Source: Roseiarcus sp963835885 (GTDB lineage: Bacteria; Pseudomonadota; Alphaproteobacteria; Rhizobiales; Beijerinckiaceae). From it: DNA of 64,000 bases. Below the pieces are notes generated by a model, which saw only the letters and a program-made list of their open reading frames with translations, made no database searches and had not been told where the DNA came from. Each line of letters begins with the position of its first letter. Position 1 is the stretch's first letter. Both the position numbers and the translations under genes were made by a program. The stretch lies in contig CAWIHF010000015.1 of the NCBI GenBank assembly GCA_963835885.1, positions 124,001 to 188,000 of the forward strand, read 5' to 3'. This document shows positions 17,253 to 25,357 of this stretch, in pieces.

Positions 17253-17729
17253 TCAACCCTGCTCTTCAGTTTCGCCATTTTCTTCCAATTTCCGGCGGAG
17301 CACCGTCATGACGCTGTGCGTCGTCGCGATGTCCTCGACACGAAGCCCTTCAGAAAGCTTGTTGATCCAAGGGACTTGCAAGCGCATGGCGGCCTCGAAG
17401 GCATGCCTCCCTTTGTTTGTCAGCACGACGAGTTGCGCCCGCCGGTGATGTGGATTGGTCTCGAAAGCGACGAGCCCTTCCGTCTCCAGGTCGTTGACGA
17501 TGCGCTGGACGTTCTGACGGTTGGCTCCCATGTCGCGGGCGAGCCACGCGACGGGCTGGGGCCGATCCCCGGCAGCAATGCTCCCGAGAACCTGCCAGCG
17601 GGCACTGGTCAGGCCCAGGCCGGCGACCAGCCTGTCGCCAGCCGTGAGGATGCGGCTACTAAGCCTAAATAGGTCGAGAATGAGATCGGTCAACGCGGTT
17701 CCGGCCGGGGTTCGCTCAGAGTCGTTCAT
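17253..17729 (-). CDS. MarR-family transcriptional regulator
   Basis: A 158-residue winged-helix repressor. The DNA-binding segment is visible as WLARDMGANRQNVQRIVNDLETEGLVAFETNPHHRR, with the Asn-Pro-x-Asp/His-x-Arg wing pattern of MarR. It is divergent from an ABM monooxygenase gene and its membrane-protein partner across a 98-base gap, so it most likely controls them and itself. Confidence 0.9.
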   Translation of the reverse strand: MNDSERTPAGTALTDLILDLFRLSSRILTAGDRLVAGLGLTSARWQVLGSIAAGDRPQPVAWLARDMGANRQNVQRIVNDLETEGLVAFETNPHHRRAQLVVLTNKGRHAFEAAMRLQVPWINKLSEGLRVEDIATTHSVMTVLRRKLEENGETEEQG

Positions 17730-17739
17730 TTGTCACCAT

Positions 17740-17758
17740 ATAATTACATTGACATTAT
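17740..17758. promoter_or_regulatory. Candidate MarR operator in the divergent promoter region
   Basis: ATAAT, nine bases, ATTAT sits between the marR and ABM genes in an AT-rich tract unlike the rest of the region. It is an imperfect palindrome of the size MarR dimers bind. Weak evidence. Confidence 0.35.
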
Positions 17759-17827
17759 GATGCCTATTTGTTATGAATACATCGCATCGAGTTGACACCG
17801 TACTGCCACATCAGGATGGAGGTTGTC

Positions 17828-18196
17828 ATGTTGCAATTGCGCCCAATGGATCCCGCCTTCCCGATTGAACGTCAGCTGGCCGTCGACGCCTCACCCGTCG
17901 TGCTCGTCAACGTCTTCACGCTCGACCCGGCCGACGAAGAGACTTTTCTCAAGGTCTGGCGGGACGATGCGGATTTTATGATGCGGCAGCCAGGCTTCGT
18001 CTCGACCCAGCTCCACCGCGCCATCGGCGAAAGTCCGACCTATCTCAACTATGCGGTTTGGGAATCAACGGCCGACTTCCGAGCCGCATTCACCCATCCG
18101 GACTTCGTGGCAAAGCTCTCCGCCTATCCTTCCTCGGCGGTTGCTATCCCGCACCTGTTCAAGAAGGCCGCCGTACCCGGCATCTGCGTCGCCTAA
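17828..18196 (+). CDS. ABM-domain (antibiotic biosynthesis monooxygenase-like) protein
   Basis: A 122-residue dimeric alpha/beta-barrel protein. The ABM pattern is seen in VVLVNVFTLDPADEETFLKVW, then QPGFVSTQLHRAI and YLNYAVWESTADFRAAF. Such proteins act as cofactor-free monooxygenases or bind heme or quinones. ATG 17828 has GGAGG at good spacing. It lies 32 bases upstream of a membrane-protein gene now broken by an IS, and opposite a marR gene. That trio suggests a small stress- or quinone-responsive operon. Confidence 0.85.
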   Translation: MLQLRPMDPAFPIERQLAVDASPVVLVNVFTLDPADEETFLKVWRDDADFMMRQPGFVSTQLHRAIGESPTYLNYAVWESTADFRAAFTHPDFVAKLSAYPSSAVAIPHLFKKAAVPGICVA

Positions 18197-18228
18197 CCGA
18201 ACGGAGCTTCCGGGAGAGGAGGAAAGCC

Positions 18229-18456
18229 GTGCTCAAAATCATTCATCCTGTGGCCGGTGGCGTCGCACTCCTGACGATCGCCACTTTTTGGCTCTCGACG
18301 GCCAGCAGCGAGCTGTCTGGGTCCCAGTCGCTCGTCACGAGTGTCAAGACGGCGATACCTTGGGGTTTCCTGTTGCTGATTCCGGCACTGGCGGCGGCGG
18401 GCGGCACAGGCGTTTTTATGGCGAAGGGCTCACGAGTCGGACTGGTCGGGACTAAG
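18229..18456 (+). pseudogene. Membrane protein gene, 5' half (interrupted by an ISAzo13-type element)
   Basis: GTG start at 18229 with AGGAGG upstream, 76 codons encoding two hydrophobic segments (VAGGVALLTIATFWL and AIPWGFLLLIPALAAAGG). The frame is cut after GLVGTK by the insertion at 18457. The other half resumes at 21675, and joining them at the CTAAG duplication gives a continuous 148-residue, four-helix protein. The family is a small conserved membrane protein often found beside ABM-type genes; its function is unknown to me. Confidence 0.85.
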
Positions 18457-18476
18457 GACATCACGCAAAATAACCG

Positions 18477-18745
18477 CTACAGTTCCGCTGGCTGGGCCGA
18501 GGCAGGAAGTCGCGGCCTGATGGTGTAGTTCCATTCAGGATGGAACGGATCGCCGGTGATGTCGAGACGGTTCATCTCGGCTCTGCCGACCTTGATGCCT
18601 TTCTGGTAGGTGCGGGTGTCGAGCGCGCTTTCGACCCGCAGACCGGCCTTGGTCGTCGTCGCGCCGATCAGCTCGACGACGGCAAGGCGATCGGTGAGCG
18701 GCCGGCCGCGCCAGTTCTGGGTGATGTGGCAGAACAGTCGGTGCT
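18477..18745 (-). CDS. ISAzo13-type transposase, exon 2 (after the intron)
   Basis: C-terminal 89 codons of the transposase, reading from the intron 3' boundary at 18745 as (E)HRLFCHITQNWRGRPL and ending RPRLPASAQPAEL. The same region is contiguous in the second element at 26876. Joined to exon 1 it restores 408 residues, very close to the 404 of the uninterrupted copy. Confidence 0.88.
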
Positions 18746-18785
18746 GTCGAGTCGCGCAGGGGAATTTCACCCCCACGCGCTCCTA

Positions 18786-18819
18786 GAACCGTACGTGAAC
18801 CTCTCAATTCATACGGCTC
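18786..18819 (-). ncRNA. Group II intron domain V
   Basis: A 34-base hairpin with complementary arms GAGCCGTATG and CACGTACGGTTC, the catalytic domain V consensus. The stop codon of the intron-encoded protein (18809-18811) falls inside it. Confidence 0.9.
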
Positions 18820-20071
18820 CCGATGCTCGGCCGGCGACATGCAGAAATCCCCACTGGACAAAGAGATTTGGATTGGCGCGGACGACCCGAGCCAGCCAGT
18901 CCCTGGCGCCTTTGGGGCGCGAGCGTAGGCGCTTGAACTTGTTGCGCGCCCAACGGATCACGAAGGCATCAATCCGGCGCAACGTCCAGGAAAGTGCCGA
19001 CTTGTAGAAGTGGCTGTAGTAGTTGATCCAGCCACGAATGTACGGGTTGTACATTCGGGCCAGATCGTCCAGGGCCAGGTCGCTCCGGTGATGGAGTTCC
19101 CATCGCCGGATCGTCTGCCGGATCGCCTTCAGCGATTTCGGACTGGCGGCGGGCAGGAATGAAACGCCGTATTGACAGCCGCGCCAGATCGCCTTCCGCG
19201 GCCGGAATCGGTAGCCGAGAAAGTCGAATTCCTGGATCGCAAAGTCACCACGCCGGTTCGTGTCCCGACAGTAGACGATTTTCGTTTTCTGCGGGTGCAG
19301 AACCAGCCCACAGGCCGTGAAGCGGGCCTCCAGGGCTTCCCATAGTGCTCGCACCTCTGCCTCGCTTCGGCAGTGGCAGATGATGTCGTCCGCGTACCTC
19401 TCGAAAGGGATGCTGGAGTAATTCCGCTTCATCCACATGTCGAAGACATAATGCAGGAAAAGATTCGCCAAAATGGGACTTACAACCCCACCTTGAGGAG
19501 TTCCCGATATTCGCGTGACGACGCTCCCATCCTCCATTTGTACCGACGCTTTTAGCCAGCGCTCGACGTAGAGCAGCACCCACGGACAGTCCGTATGTTT
19601 TCGGACCGCCTTGAGCAGCAACTCCCAGTCGATGCTGTCGAAGTAGCCTTTGACGTCGATATCGAGCACCCAGTCGTATCGCCAGCACCGCTGGCGAGCC
19701 GTCCGGACTGCGTCGATGGCCGAGCGGCCAGGGCGATATCCGTAGGAGTCCCCATGGAAGATGGGCTCCAGGATCGGCTCCAGATAACGCTTGACCACTT
19801 CCTGGGCGACCCGGTCGGCGACCGTCGGAATGCCGAGCGGCCGCTCCCCGCTGCCCCCGTCCTTCGGGATCATCACCCGTCGAACCGGTGGAGGAACATA
19901 GCTCCCAGAGGACATTCGGTTCCACAACTTATAGAGGTTACCCGATAGGTCTGTCTCAAAGTCGGCCACCGTTTGTCCGTCAACTTCAGCCGCTCCCTGG
20001 TTGGCCTTCACCTTCTTGAAGGCTTCCCAGATTTCCCGCTTCGGAATGTCGAACGACTTTGCCTTGTCCAC
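18809..20071 (-). CDS. ltrA: Group II intron reverse transcriptase/maturase
   Basis: A 420-residue intron-encoded protein. The start is GTG 20071, reading VDKAKSFDIPKREIW, with GGGAGGAG upstream. Reverse transcriptase motifs are in order: RPLGIPTVADRVAQ, DSYGYRPGRSAIDA, VLDIDVKGYFDSI, SGTPQGGVVSPILANL and the catalytic YADD in ERYADDII. The maturase X domain follows, with IRGWINYYSHF. No HNH endonuclease domain is present, so retrohoming would rely on other priming. It is unbroken and may be functional. Confidence 0.93.
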   Translation of the reverse strand: MDKAKSFDIPKREIWEAFKKVKANQGAAEVDGQTVADFETDLSGNLYKLWNRMSSGSYVPPPVRRVMIPKDGGSGERPLGIPTVADRVAQEVVKRYLEPILEPIFHGDSYGYRPGRSAIDAVRTARQRCWRYDWVLDIDVKGYFDSIDWELLLKAVRKHTDCPWVLLYVERWLKASVQMEDGSVVTRISGTPQGGVVSPILANLFLHYVFDMWMKRNYSSIPFERYADDIICHCRSEAEVRALWEALEARFTACGLVLHPQKTKIVYCRDTNRRGDFAIQEFDFLGYRFRPRKAIWRGCQYGVSFLPAASPKSLKAIRQTIRRWELHHRSDLALDDLARMYNPYIRGWINYYSHFYKSALSWTLRRIDAFVIRWARNKFKRLRSRPKGARDWLARVVRANPNLFVQWGFLHVAGRASGAV

Positions 20072-20610
20072 AGAGCTCCTCCCGTTACCAGTTGGCTCTG
20101 GGCCGCAGCTGAACAACGCAGTTCCTTCGGTCCAGTCCCATTACAGAACCTTCATCCCTACTACAAACTGCTCCGCCCCTGTGCCTCGCTTCGGTACTCT
20201 GGTCCTTGCGGTGTTTGCCGCTCGGACGTCTCCCTTCGCATCGAGGCGACAGGTTCTCACGTTCCGCACAAGAGCCCGGTCCGGCTTCGCGCCGCTTACA
20301 TGCCGGATGCCGCTTGGGCAGCCTTCAGGGCAACCCCCAAGCTCGTCCCGGGAGAAAATCGCACCCCCGGTTTCGACATCACCTATGGAATTTCGACACG
20401 TCATCAGCGGTTTGCTTTCGCTCGCCTCTCCGGACCATACCTGACGGGATTTGCTCCCGCCTTTTACTGCAACGTTCACCACCAGCGCTCTTAACGTTGG
20501 CAGCTTGCAGTGGTTTGCGGCCTGCACCTGACTGCCGACCGCGAGGGGTCTGCCCTCATCTCTCGTGTAGTTCCACACCTCCTTTCTCTGAGGATGTGTT
20601 CGTGACACAC

Positions 20611-21568
20611 CAATCTTGTTCCACTTCGATGTGCCCGGCGGATAGTGGTGGACATGGATGACGAGCCCGGTCTCGTCGGCGAGCTTCTGCAGCTCGACCT
20701 TCCACAGCCGCACCCGCGCCCCGTTCGAGCCGCCACAATCGGCCGTGATCGTCAGCTCTCGCGCATGGGGATAGCGCTGCCGTCCCATGCGTTCGCGCCA
20801 GCAGCGGATCGACTGTACAGCGAACTCGGCCGTGTCGCTCGTGATCCCGACGCTGACGAAGCCGGCGTTGGCGGTCACATCGTAGATGCCATAGGGCACG
20901 ACCTTGCCGAGTTTCTTGTCCTCGAAGTCATGCACGTTCACGCGCCGTGGCTTGCCTTTCGGGCGATAGTCGGTTCCGCCGTTCTTGAAGTTGCCGATCA
21001 GCTCCTTTTTCTTGGTGTCGACGGAGATCACAGGCTGTTGTCGGGCCTGCGCCGCCACGACTTTCGCGTTGATATATTCGAACTGCGCGTTTCGGTCGGG
21101 ATGTTTGGCGCCTTCATCCGCCTTGCGATTGGACTGGCGCGAGAAGCCGAGCTTCACCAGCTCCTTGCGCACCGTGTCGGCGCTGATCGGATGTCCCATC
21201 TCGGTCAGGGTCGCCGCGAGCTTCTCCATGCTTTTCGACACCCAGATCAAGGGCCGCATCGGATCACCCAACGTCGCAGGCTCGACCAGCCGTTCGAGCG
21301 CGCGAACGAGCCCCGGATCGTTCGCAGAGAGCGCGCGACGCCCGCCGCCGGCGCGGCGAACGCGCCCCCTCGGCAGCGCTGGCGCTTCCAGATCATCCTT
21401 CCCGCGATTGATCGACGAACGAGCCAGCCCGGTGATCTTCGAGACGGCCGCAAGACCACCCCACCCAGCGCTCCGCACCTCGCCCGCAGCAAACAACCGC
21501 CGTCCCCGCTCGTCGAGCTTCGAGCCAACCGCTTCCCACCGTTGCCGAATCGCGTTCTCGTCGATCAT
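20611..21568 (-). CDS. ISAzo13-type transposase, exon 1 (before the intron)
   Basis: N-terminal 319 codons starting MIDENAIRQRWEAVGSKLDERGRR. Family blocks include DPMRPLIWVSKSMEKLAATL, HPDRNAQFEYINAKV, VISVDTKKKELIGNFKNGG (first acidic residue region), ITADCGGSNGARVRLWK and HHYPPGTSKWNKI. The exon ends after AAG-ATT-G. Without splicing, reading continues into intron RNA and would give a wrong tail. Confidence 0.9.
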
Positions 21569-21674
21569 CCCACCGACCTACGCCGGTTCGCTCAGCGCCG
21601 GAATCCCCGCAACCCGAGTCACTCCCTCGCATGACCAGCGATCACAATTTAGTTATTGTTCGAAGTGTCCTAAG

Positions 21675-21893
21675 TTCAAGCGTATGCCATTCATCGCCGG
21701 CAACGGAATTCTGGTTCTCATGCCTTCAGCGCTGTTTCTTGCATCCAAAGCGAGCGCCGGCGAGTTCGACACGAACTTCTATTTGGCGCAGGCGCTCGAA
21801 CTCGCAGCGGGGGCCGCGAATATCACTCTGCTCAGCCTCAACATGCGCGACGGCCTGAAACTGAAAGGCTGGCTCCGTCGCCACCCCGCCTGA
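21675..21893 (+). pseudogene. Membrane protein gene, 3' half
   Basis: Resumes in frame after the IS as FKRMPFIAGNGILVLMPSALFLASK and ends with LNMRDGLKLKGWLRRHPA at 21893. It contributes two further hydrophobic segments to the protein begun at 18229. No start or ribosome site of its own is evident, so it is probably not translated while the IS is present. Confidence 0.85.
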
Positions 21894-22084
21894 TCAACGA
21901 TCATGGAAAGGCGCTGCGCGCAATCTTTAGCGCCTTTCTGGCAGACCTCAGATGGCGTAGCGTCCCGCCAATCACAGCCGCCTAAAATAAGACGCAGCCT
22001 TCATATTGCGTGACCAGCCGCTTGAGCGCGGCGAATTTATCAAGCCGGATGATCCGGCAGCCCAGCGAAATAATTTCACGACGC

Positions 22085-22924
22085 TCATGACCGTAAGGCC
22101 GAGTGTCTCGAACCAAGGCGGCGGGAGAAGAAAGCCAGGATCTCGTCGCGAGCCGCAACCGTCGGCTGGCCGGCTTCATCGATCAGATGTTGCGTGACGA
22201 CGCTATGCGGGTACGGCACGTAGCGGGCAAAGAATGGCGCCACATCTCGGTTCGCGGCGCCGTCAGGCAGCTCACGCGCCAGGAACCTGCGGCCAAGAGC
22301 AGCCGCGTAGGCGGCGAAGCGCTCCGCCTTGCAGATCTGGTCACCCTTGAAGCGATAGGCCAGGACGGTCAGATCCTCCCGCTCCAGGCGCTCGCGCACG
22401 GCCGCTATCTCTTCAGGAGCAATTTCGAGCCCGCCGGGCTCCTCTAGCGGCAGGGACGGTTGAGCGAGCACCGGGGCCAGCATGGCTGGCTCCAGCATCA
22501 TCGCCAATGCAAAATTTCCGGTAAAACACATGCCAATGGCCCCAACACCCGGGCCGCCGCACTCTTTGCGCGCATGACGGGCCAGGGCTTTGAGCCAAAC
22601 CGTGACAGGGCTCGATCCGCTGCCCCGAAGCGCCGTGAACTCGGCGCTTATGCACGCGCGCTGAAAGACCCGAGCGCCTTCATCGGCGGCCGGCACGGCG
22701 CCATCGCGTCCGAACAACGAAGGCATGTACACGGTGAAACCGGCATCCCGGACCCAGCGTGCGAAGCGCGCGACGTGCGGGCTGATGCCGGGCATCTCGG
22801 CCATCACGATAACTGCCGGGCCGAGGCCGGCGACATAGACCTTCTTGGTGACGCCATCGAGCGTCAGATCGCGTGCCGCGAAGTCGTCGAGCGGGTCGTC
22901 GACATGCATATTGCCGGTCGCCAT
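22085..22924 (-). CDS. Dienelactone hydrolase-family protein
   Basis: An alpha/beta hydrolase of about 279 residues starting at ATG 22924 (AAAGGAC upstream). The nucleophile is the Cys in VGAIGMCFTGNFALAM, which replaces Ser as in dienelactone hydrolases. The late His is in YPHSVVTQHLIDE. It is transcribed away from an HxlR-family regulator, with a 9-bp-arm palindrome between them, so expression is probably controlled by that regulator. The substrate is unknown; small lactones or related electrophiles fit the family. Confidence 0.85.
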   Translation of the reverse strand: MATGNMHVDDPLDDFAARDLTLDGVTKKVYVAGLGPAVIVMAEMPGISPHVARFARWVRDAGFTVYMPSLFGRDGAVPAADEGARVFQRACISAEFTALRGSGSSPVTVWLKALARHARKECGGPGVGAIGMCFTGNFALAMMLEPAMLAPVLAQPSLPLEEPGGLEIAPEEIAAVRERLEREDLTVLAYRFKGDQICKAERFAAYAAALGRRFLARELPDGAANRDVAPFFARYVPYPHSVVTQHLIDEAGQPTVAARDEILAFFSRRLGSRHSALRS

Positions 22925-22950
22925 GTGGACGTCCTTTCTGAGTTTGCATT

Positions 22951-22983
22951 GTGGACTTAGAATAGTTACGCTGTTAAGTCCAC
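22951..22983. promoter_or_regulatory. Palindromic operator between hydrolase and HxlR genes
   Basis: GTGGACTTA at 22951-22959 and TAAGTCCAC at 22975-22983 are perfect inverted arms separated by 15 bases, centred in the divergent promoter region. HxlR regulators bind such sites next to their own genes. Confidence 0.7.
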
Positions 22984-23001
22984 ATTTGCAACTCAGCTGG
23001 T

Positions 23002-23502
23002 TTGCCCCTCGTGACGCCCCCAACAATCGTTCACCGGTCTCCGGTCGCCGCGCGTCATTGCAATCTCGCCCGCAGCTTCGAATTGATCGGGGACCGATGG
23101 ACGCTGCTCATCCTCCGGTCCGCGCTTTACGGCATCCGGCGCTTCGACGATTTTCATGCAGACTTGGATATCCCGCGTAGCGTGCTCTCCAACCGATTGG
23201 CGGGCCTCGTCGAGAGTGGAATCATGGAGAAGCGCGAATATCGCGAGGAGGGTCAGCGCGCCCGCATTGAGTATCGGTTGACGAAGATGGGCGCGGCGCT
23301 TGGCTTGCCATTCATCGCGATGACGGAATGGGGCGACAAATGGCTCGGAGACGGCGGTTCGCCATTCACGCTGCGCTCGAAGGCAAACGGTCAGAGACTT
23401 AGAGTTGTGCTGGTCGACGAGCGTGGTCGCCTCGTCAAGGCATCGGACGTTGAGACCGTGATCGACCCGATATTCAGGCGGGACGCTGACGAAGCAAATT
23501 AG
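23002..23502 (+). CDS. HxlR-family transcriptional regulator
   Basis: A winged-helix regulator of about 165 residues. The family core CNLARSFELIGDRWTLLILRSALYGIRRFDDF is present, with Cys near the N terminus that may sense electrophiles, then RSVLSNRLAGLVESGIMEKREY as the recognition helix and wing. The start is TTG 23002 or GTG 23011; neither has a strong ribosome site. Divergent from a dienelactone hydrolase gene, its likely target. Confidence 0.88.
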   Translation: MPLVTPPTIVHRSPVAARHCNLARSFELIGDRWTLLILRSALYGIRRFDDFHADLDIPRSVLSNRLAGLVESGIMEKREYREEGQRARIEYRLTKMGAALGLPFIAMTEWGDKWLGDGGSPFTLRSKANGQRLRVVLVDERGRLVKASDVETVIDPIFRRDADEAN

Positions 23503-23523
23503 CTTGCTCCTGCTCCGTCCACC

Positions 23524-24098
23524 GTGATCGACTATGCGCTCTACATGGAGTGGCTCGCCAAATCCTGCCGGCGCTTCGGCGTCGCCTGCTGGGCCAATTG
23601 CCTAATGCCCAATCACGTCCATCTGATCCTTGCGCCCGACGACGGCGATGGGCTTGCGCTGGCGCTCTCCCGGACGCACCGGCTCTATGCCGGCTTCGTC
23701 AACGCGCGGACGCGCCAGAACGGCCATCTGTTTCAGGGGCGTTTCGGCTCGGTGGCGATGGACGAGGACCACCTGATGGCGGCGGCGCGCTATGTCGCGC
23801 TGAACCCGGTGCGCGCGCGGCTCGTCGAGCGCGCCGCCGACTGGCTCCATTCGAGCGTGGGCGCGCATCGGCCCGCCGCGGCGACGGGCTCGTCGAGGTG
23901 CGGCCGCTCCTCGACCGGGCGCCGAATTTCGCCGATCTTCTCGATACGGACCCCGATGATCCCGCCTTCGCCGCGCTCCGCCGCGACGAACTGATCGGCC
24001 GCCCGCTCGGCGACCGCGCCTTTCAGGACGCGATCAGCCGCCGCCTCGGCCGCGCCGTCACGCCCGGCAAGCGGGGGCCGAAGCGCGAGCGCGGGTGA
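23524..24098 (+). pseudogene. RAYT transposase, N-terminally truncated with one frame break
   Basis: Single-strand DNA transposase of the Y1/HUH group that mobilises REP sequences. The metal-binding motif NHVHLILAP is present, as is YAGFVNARTRQNGHLFQGRF, which carries the region near the catalytic Tyr. The first 25-30 residues of the family are missing; homology begins abruptly at DYALYMEWLAKS. A slip near 23880 moves to the frame reading GDGLVEVRPLLDRAP to the stop at 24098. A degenerate GTGTCGCGTAA motif follows at 24130. Confidence 0.82.
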
Positions 24099-24218
24099 AG
24101 CGGCGGTTCAGGAAAAGGGAATTTCGGGCGTGTCGCGTAATCTCCGTTTGCTCTTAGTCTAAACTGTCTCAGAAACTTCCAACTTATATCTTTGAGTTAG
24201 GGAGCAAGGACCTTCTCA

Positions 24219-24338
24219 GTGACCATCGCGAAACCTCATAAGAAAAAACCTAAACTCACCGACGCCGAGCGCCACAAGCGCTTTGTCGAGACAGCGCACA
24301 AACTCGGCGCGTCCGAAAACCCACGTGATTTTGATAAG
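24219..24338 (+). pseudogene. Small conserved protein gene, 5' part (interrupted by IS5)
   Basis: GTG 24219 reads KKKPKLTDAERHKRFVETAHKL then NPRDFDK, where an IS5-type element cuts in. The remainder is at 25277. I recognise the TDAERHKRF...FDKAFKKV pattern as a widespread small alphaproteobacterial hypothetical protein of 60-70 residues. With the IS in place the frame would continue into the element as LVRKLLECTK. Confidence 0.75.
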
Positions 24339-25272
24339 TGTCTGGTCCGAAAGTTGTTAGAGTGCACTAAATAGGTTGTGATTCAAGGAAGGGGGGACCG
24401 AATCGGGGGCTGCCGATGTGGACGAACGAGAACCGAGCGAAATACAAGCGGGATCATTTGCGATACCCGAGCGACCTGACGGATGAGGAGTGGGCGCATG
24501 TCGAACCGCTCATTCCTCCGGCAAGGAGGGGAGGCCGCAAACGGGAGACGAACATGCGAGAGGCGCTCAACGCCTTCATGTACGTGCTGAGCACGGGATG
24601 CCAATGGCGTTACCTTCCCAAAGATTTTCCGCCCCGCAGCACCGTCTATCGATACTTCTGCGATTGGGGCATTGATGGCGTGCTGGATCGGATCCATGAC
24701 ACGCTCTACGAAAAGTGTCGTGAGCAGGCCGAACGTGAGGCCAGCCCAACCGCCGCAATCATCGACAGCCAGAGCGTGAGAAGCGCGGAAAAAGGGGGGC
24801 CTCGATCGATCCGCACGGGTTCGATGCAGGAAAGAAGATCAAGGGCAAGAAGCGTCATTTTCTCGTCGACACCCAAGGGCTGCTGATGCAGGCCATCGTT
24901 CATTCCGCCGACGTGCAGGACCGCGACGGCGGCGTTTTGTTGCTGACGACGCTGCTTGGCCGGTTCCCTTATCTCGAAAAACTGTTCGCCGACGGCGCCT
25001 ATCAAGGGCCGATCTTCGCCCAAGCGGTCGCCAAAATCCTGTCTCGGGTCAAAATCGAGATCGTCAAACGATCCGATCAGGCGAAGGGCTTCGTCACGCT
25101 GCCCAAGCGCTGGATCGTCGAGCGAACGATCGCCTGGCTCAACCGCTGCCGAAGACTGGCCAAGGACTGGGAGAACCTCAACGTCACAGCCCTAATGTTC
25201 CTTCGTTTCGCCTCCATCCGCCTCATGTTGCGAAGGCTCTGCAATCCCGCATGAACTTTCGAGTTCAAACTC
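24338..25272. mobile_element. IS5-family insertion sequence
   Basis: About 935 bp with terminal repeats ending in CGAAAGTT (left 24338-24355, right 25254-25272) and a TAA (or TAAG) target duplication at 24335-24338 and 25273-25276. Removing it restores a 66-codon gene. It encodes a transposase in two frames. Confidence 0.83.
24416..25254 (+). CDS. IS5-family transposase in two overlapping frames
   Basis: The first frame starts MWTNENRAKYKRDHLRYPSDL, includes the N-terminal DUF4096 region (DLTDEEWAHVEPLIPPARRGG) and the first catalytic Asp in AAIIDSQSVRSAEKGG. Reading then shifts at an A5G6 run (24789-24799) into SIDPHGFDAGKKIKGKKRH, LFADGAYQG (second Asp) and RWIVERTIAWLNRCRRL (Glu) to the stop at 25254. 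IS5 relatives are known to use such homopolymer runs for programmed frameshifting, so this slip may be functional rather than an error. Confidence 0.85.
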
Positions 25273-25276
25273 TAAG

Positions 25277-25357
25277 GCTTTCAAGAAAGTCGTTTCCGTT
25301 CCTTCTGGCGATGCTTCCGAGCGCCAGCGCCGTCCGTGTCGAGACCGAAGTTCTTAA
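25277..25357 (+). pseudogene. Small conserved protein gene, 3' part
   Basis: Continues in frame from DFDK across the IS as AFKKVVSVPSGDASERQRRP to TAA at 25355-25357. It overlaps the 3' end of the DUF3800 gene on the opposite strand by about 77 bases. Confidence 0.72.

Larger units (their letters stand above)
18746..20610 (-). mobile_element. Group II intron
   Basis: An 1865-bp intron on the minus strand. The 5' end reads GTGTGTC at 20610 (GUGYG consensus). The 3' end reads CGAC at 18746, an AY end. Domain V lies at 18786-18819, beginning GAGCCGTATG and closing CACGTACGGTTC, and a domain VI-like stem follows. It encodes a reverse transcriptase/maturase. Removing it rejoins the transposase codons exactly at Lys-Ile-Glu-His. 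Confidence 0.92.
18457..21669. mobile_element. ISAzo13-type insertion sequence carrying a group II intron
   Basis: A 3213-bp insertion in a membrane-protein gene. Ends are imperfect inverted repeats (GACA...CG...AATAAC at 18457-18474 and its counterpart at 21652-21669). Flanks carry the 5-bp direct repeat CTAAG at 18452-18456 and 21670-21674. The transposase gene inside is itself split by an 1865-bp group II intron, so there are two nested insertions. Confidence 0.88.

Noticed and set aside
20141..21568. 475-residue transposase with an unusual C-terminal tail
   Set aside because: The tail is intron sequence; the true C terminus lies at 18477-18745 after the group II intron.
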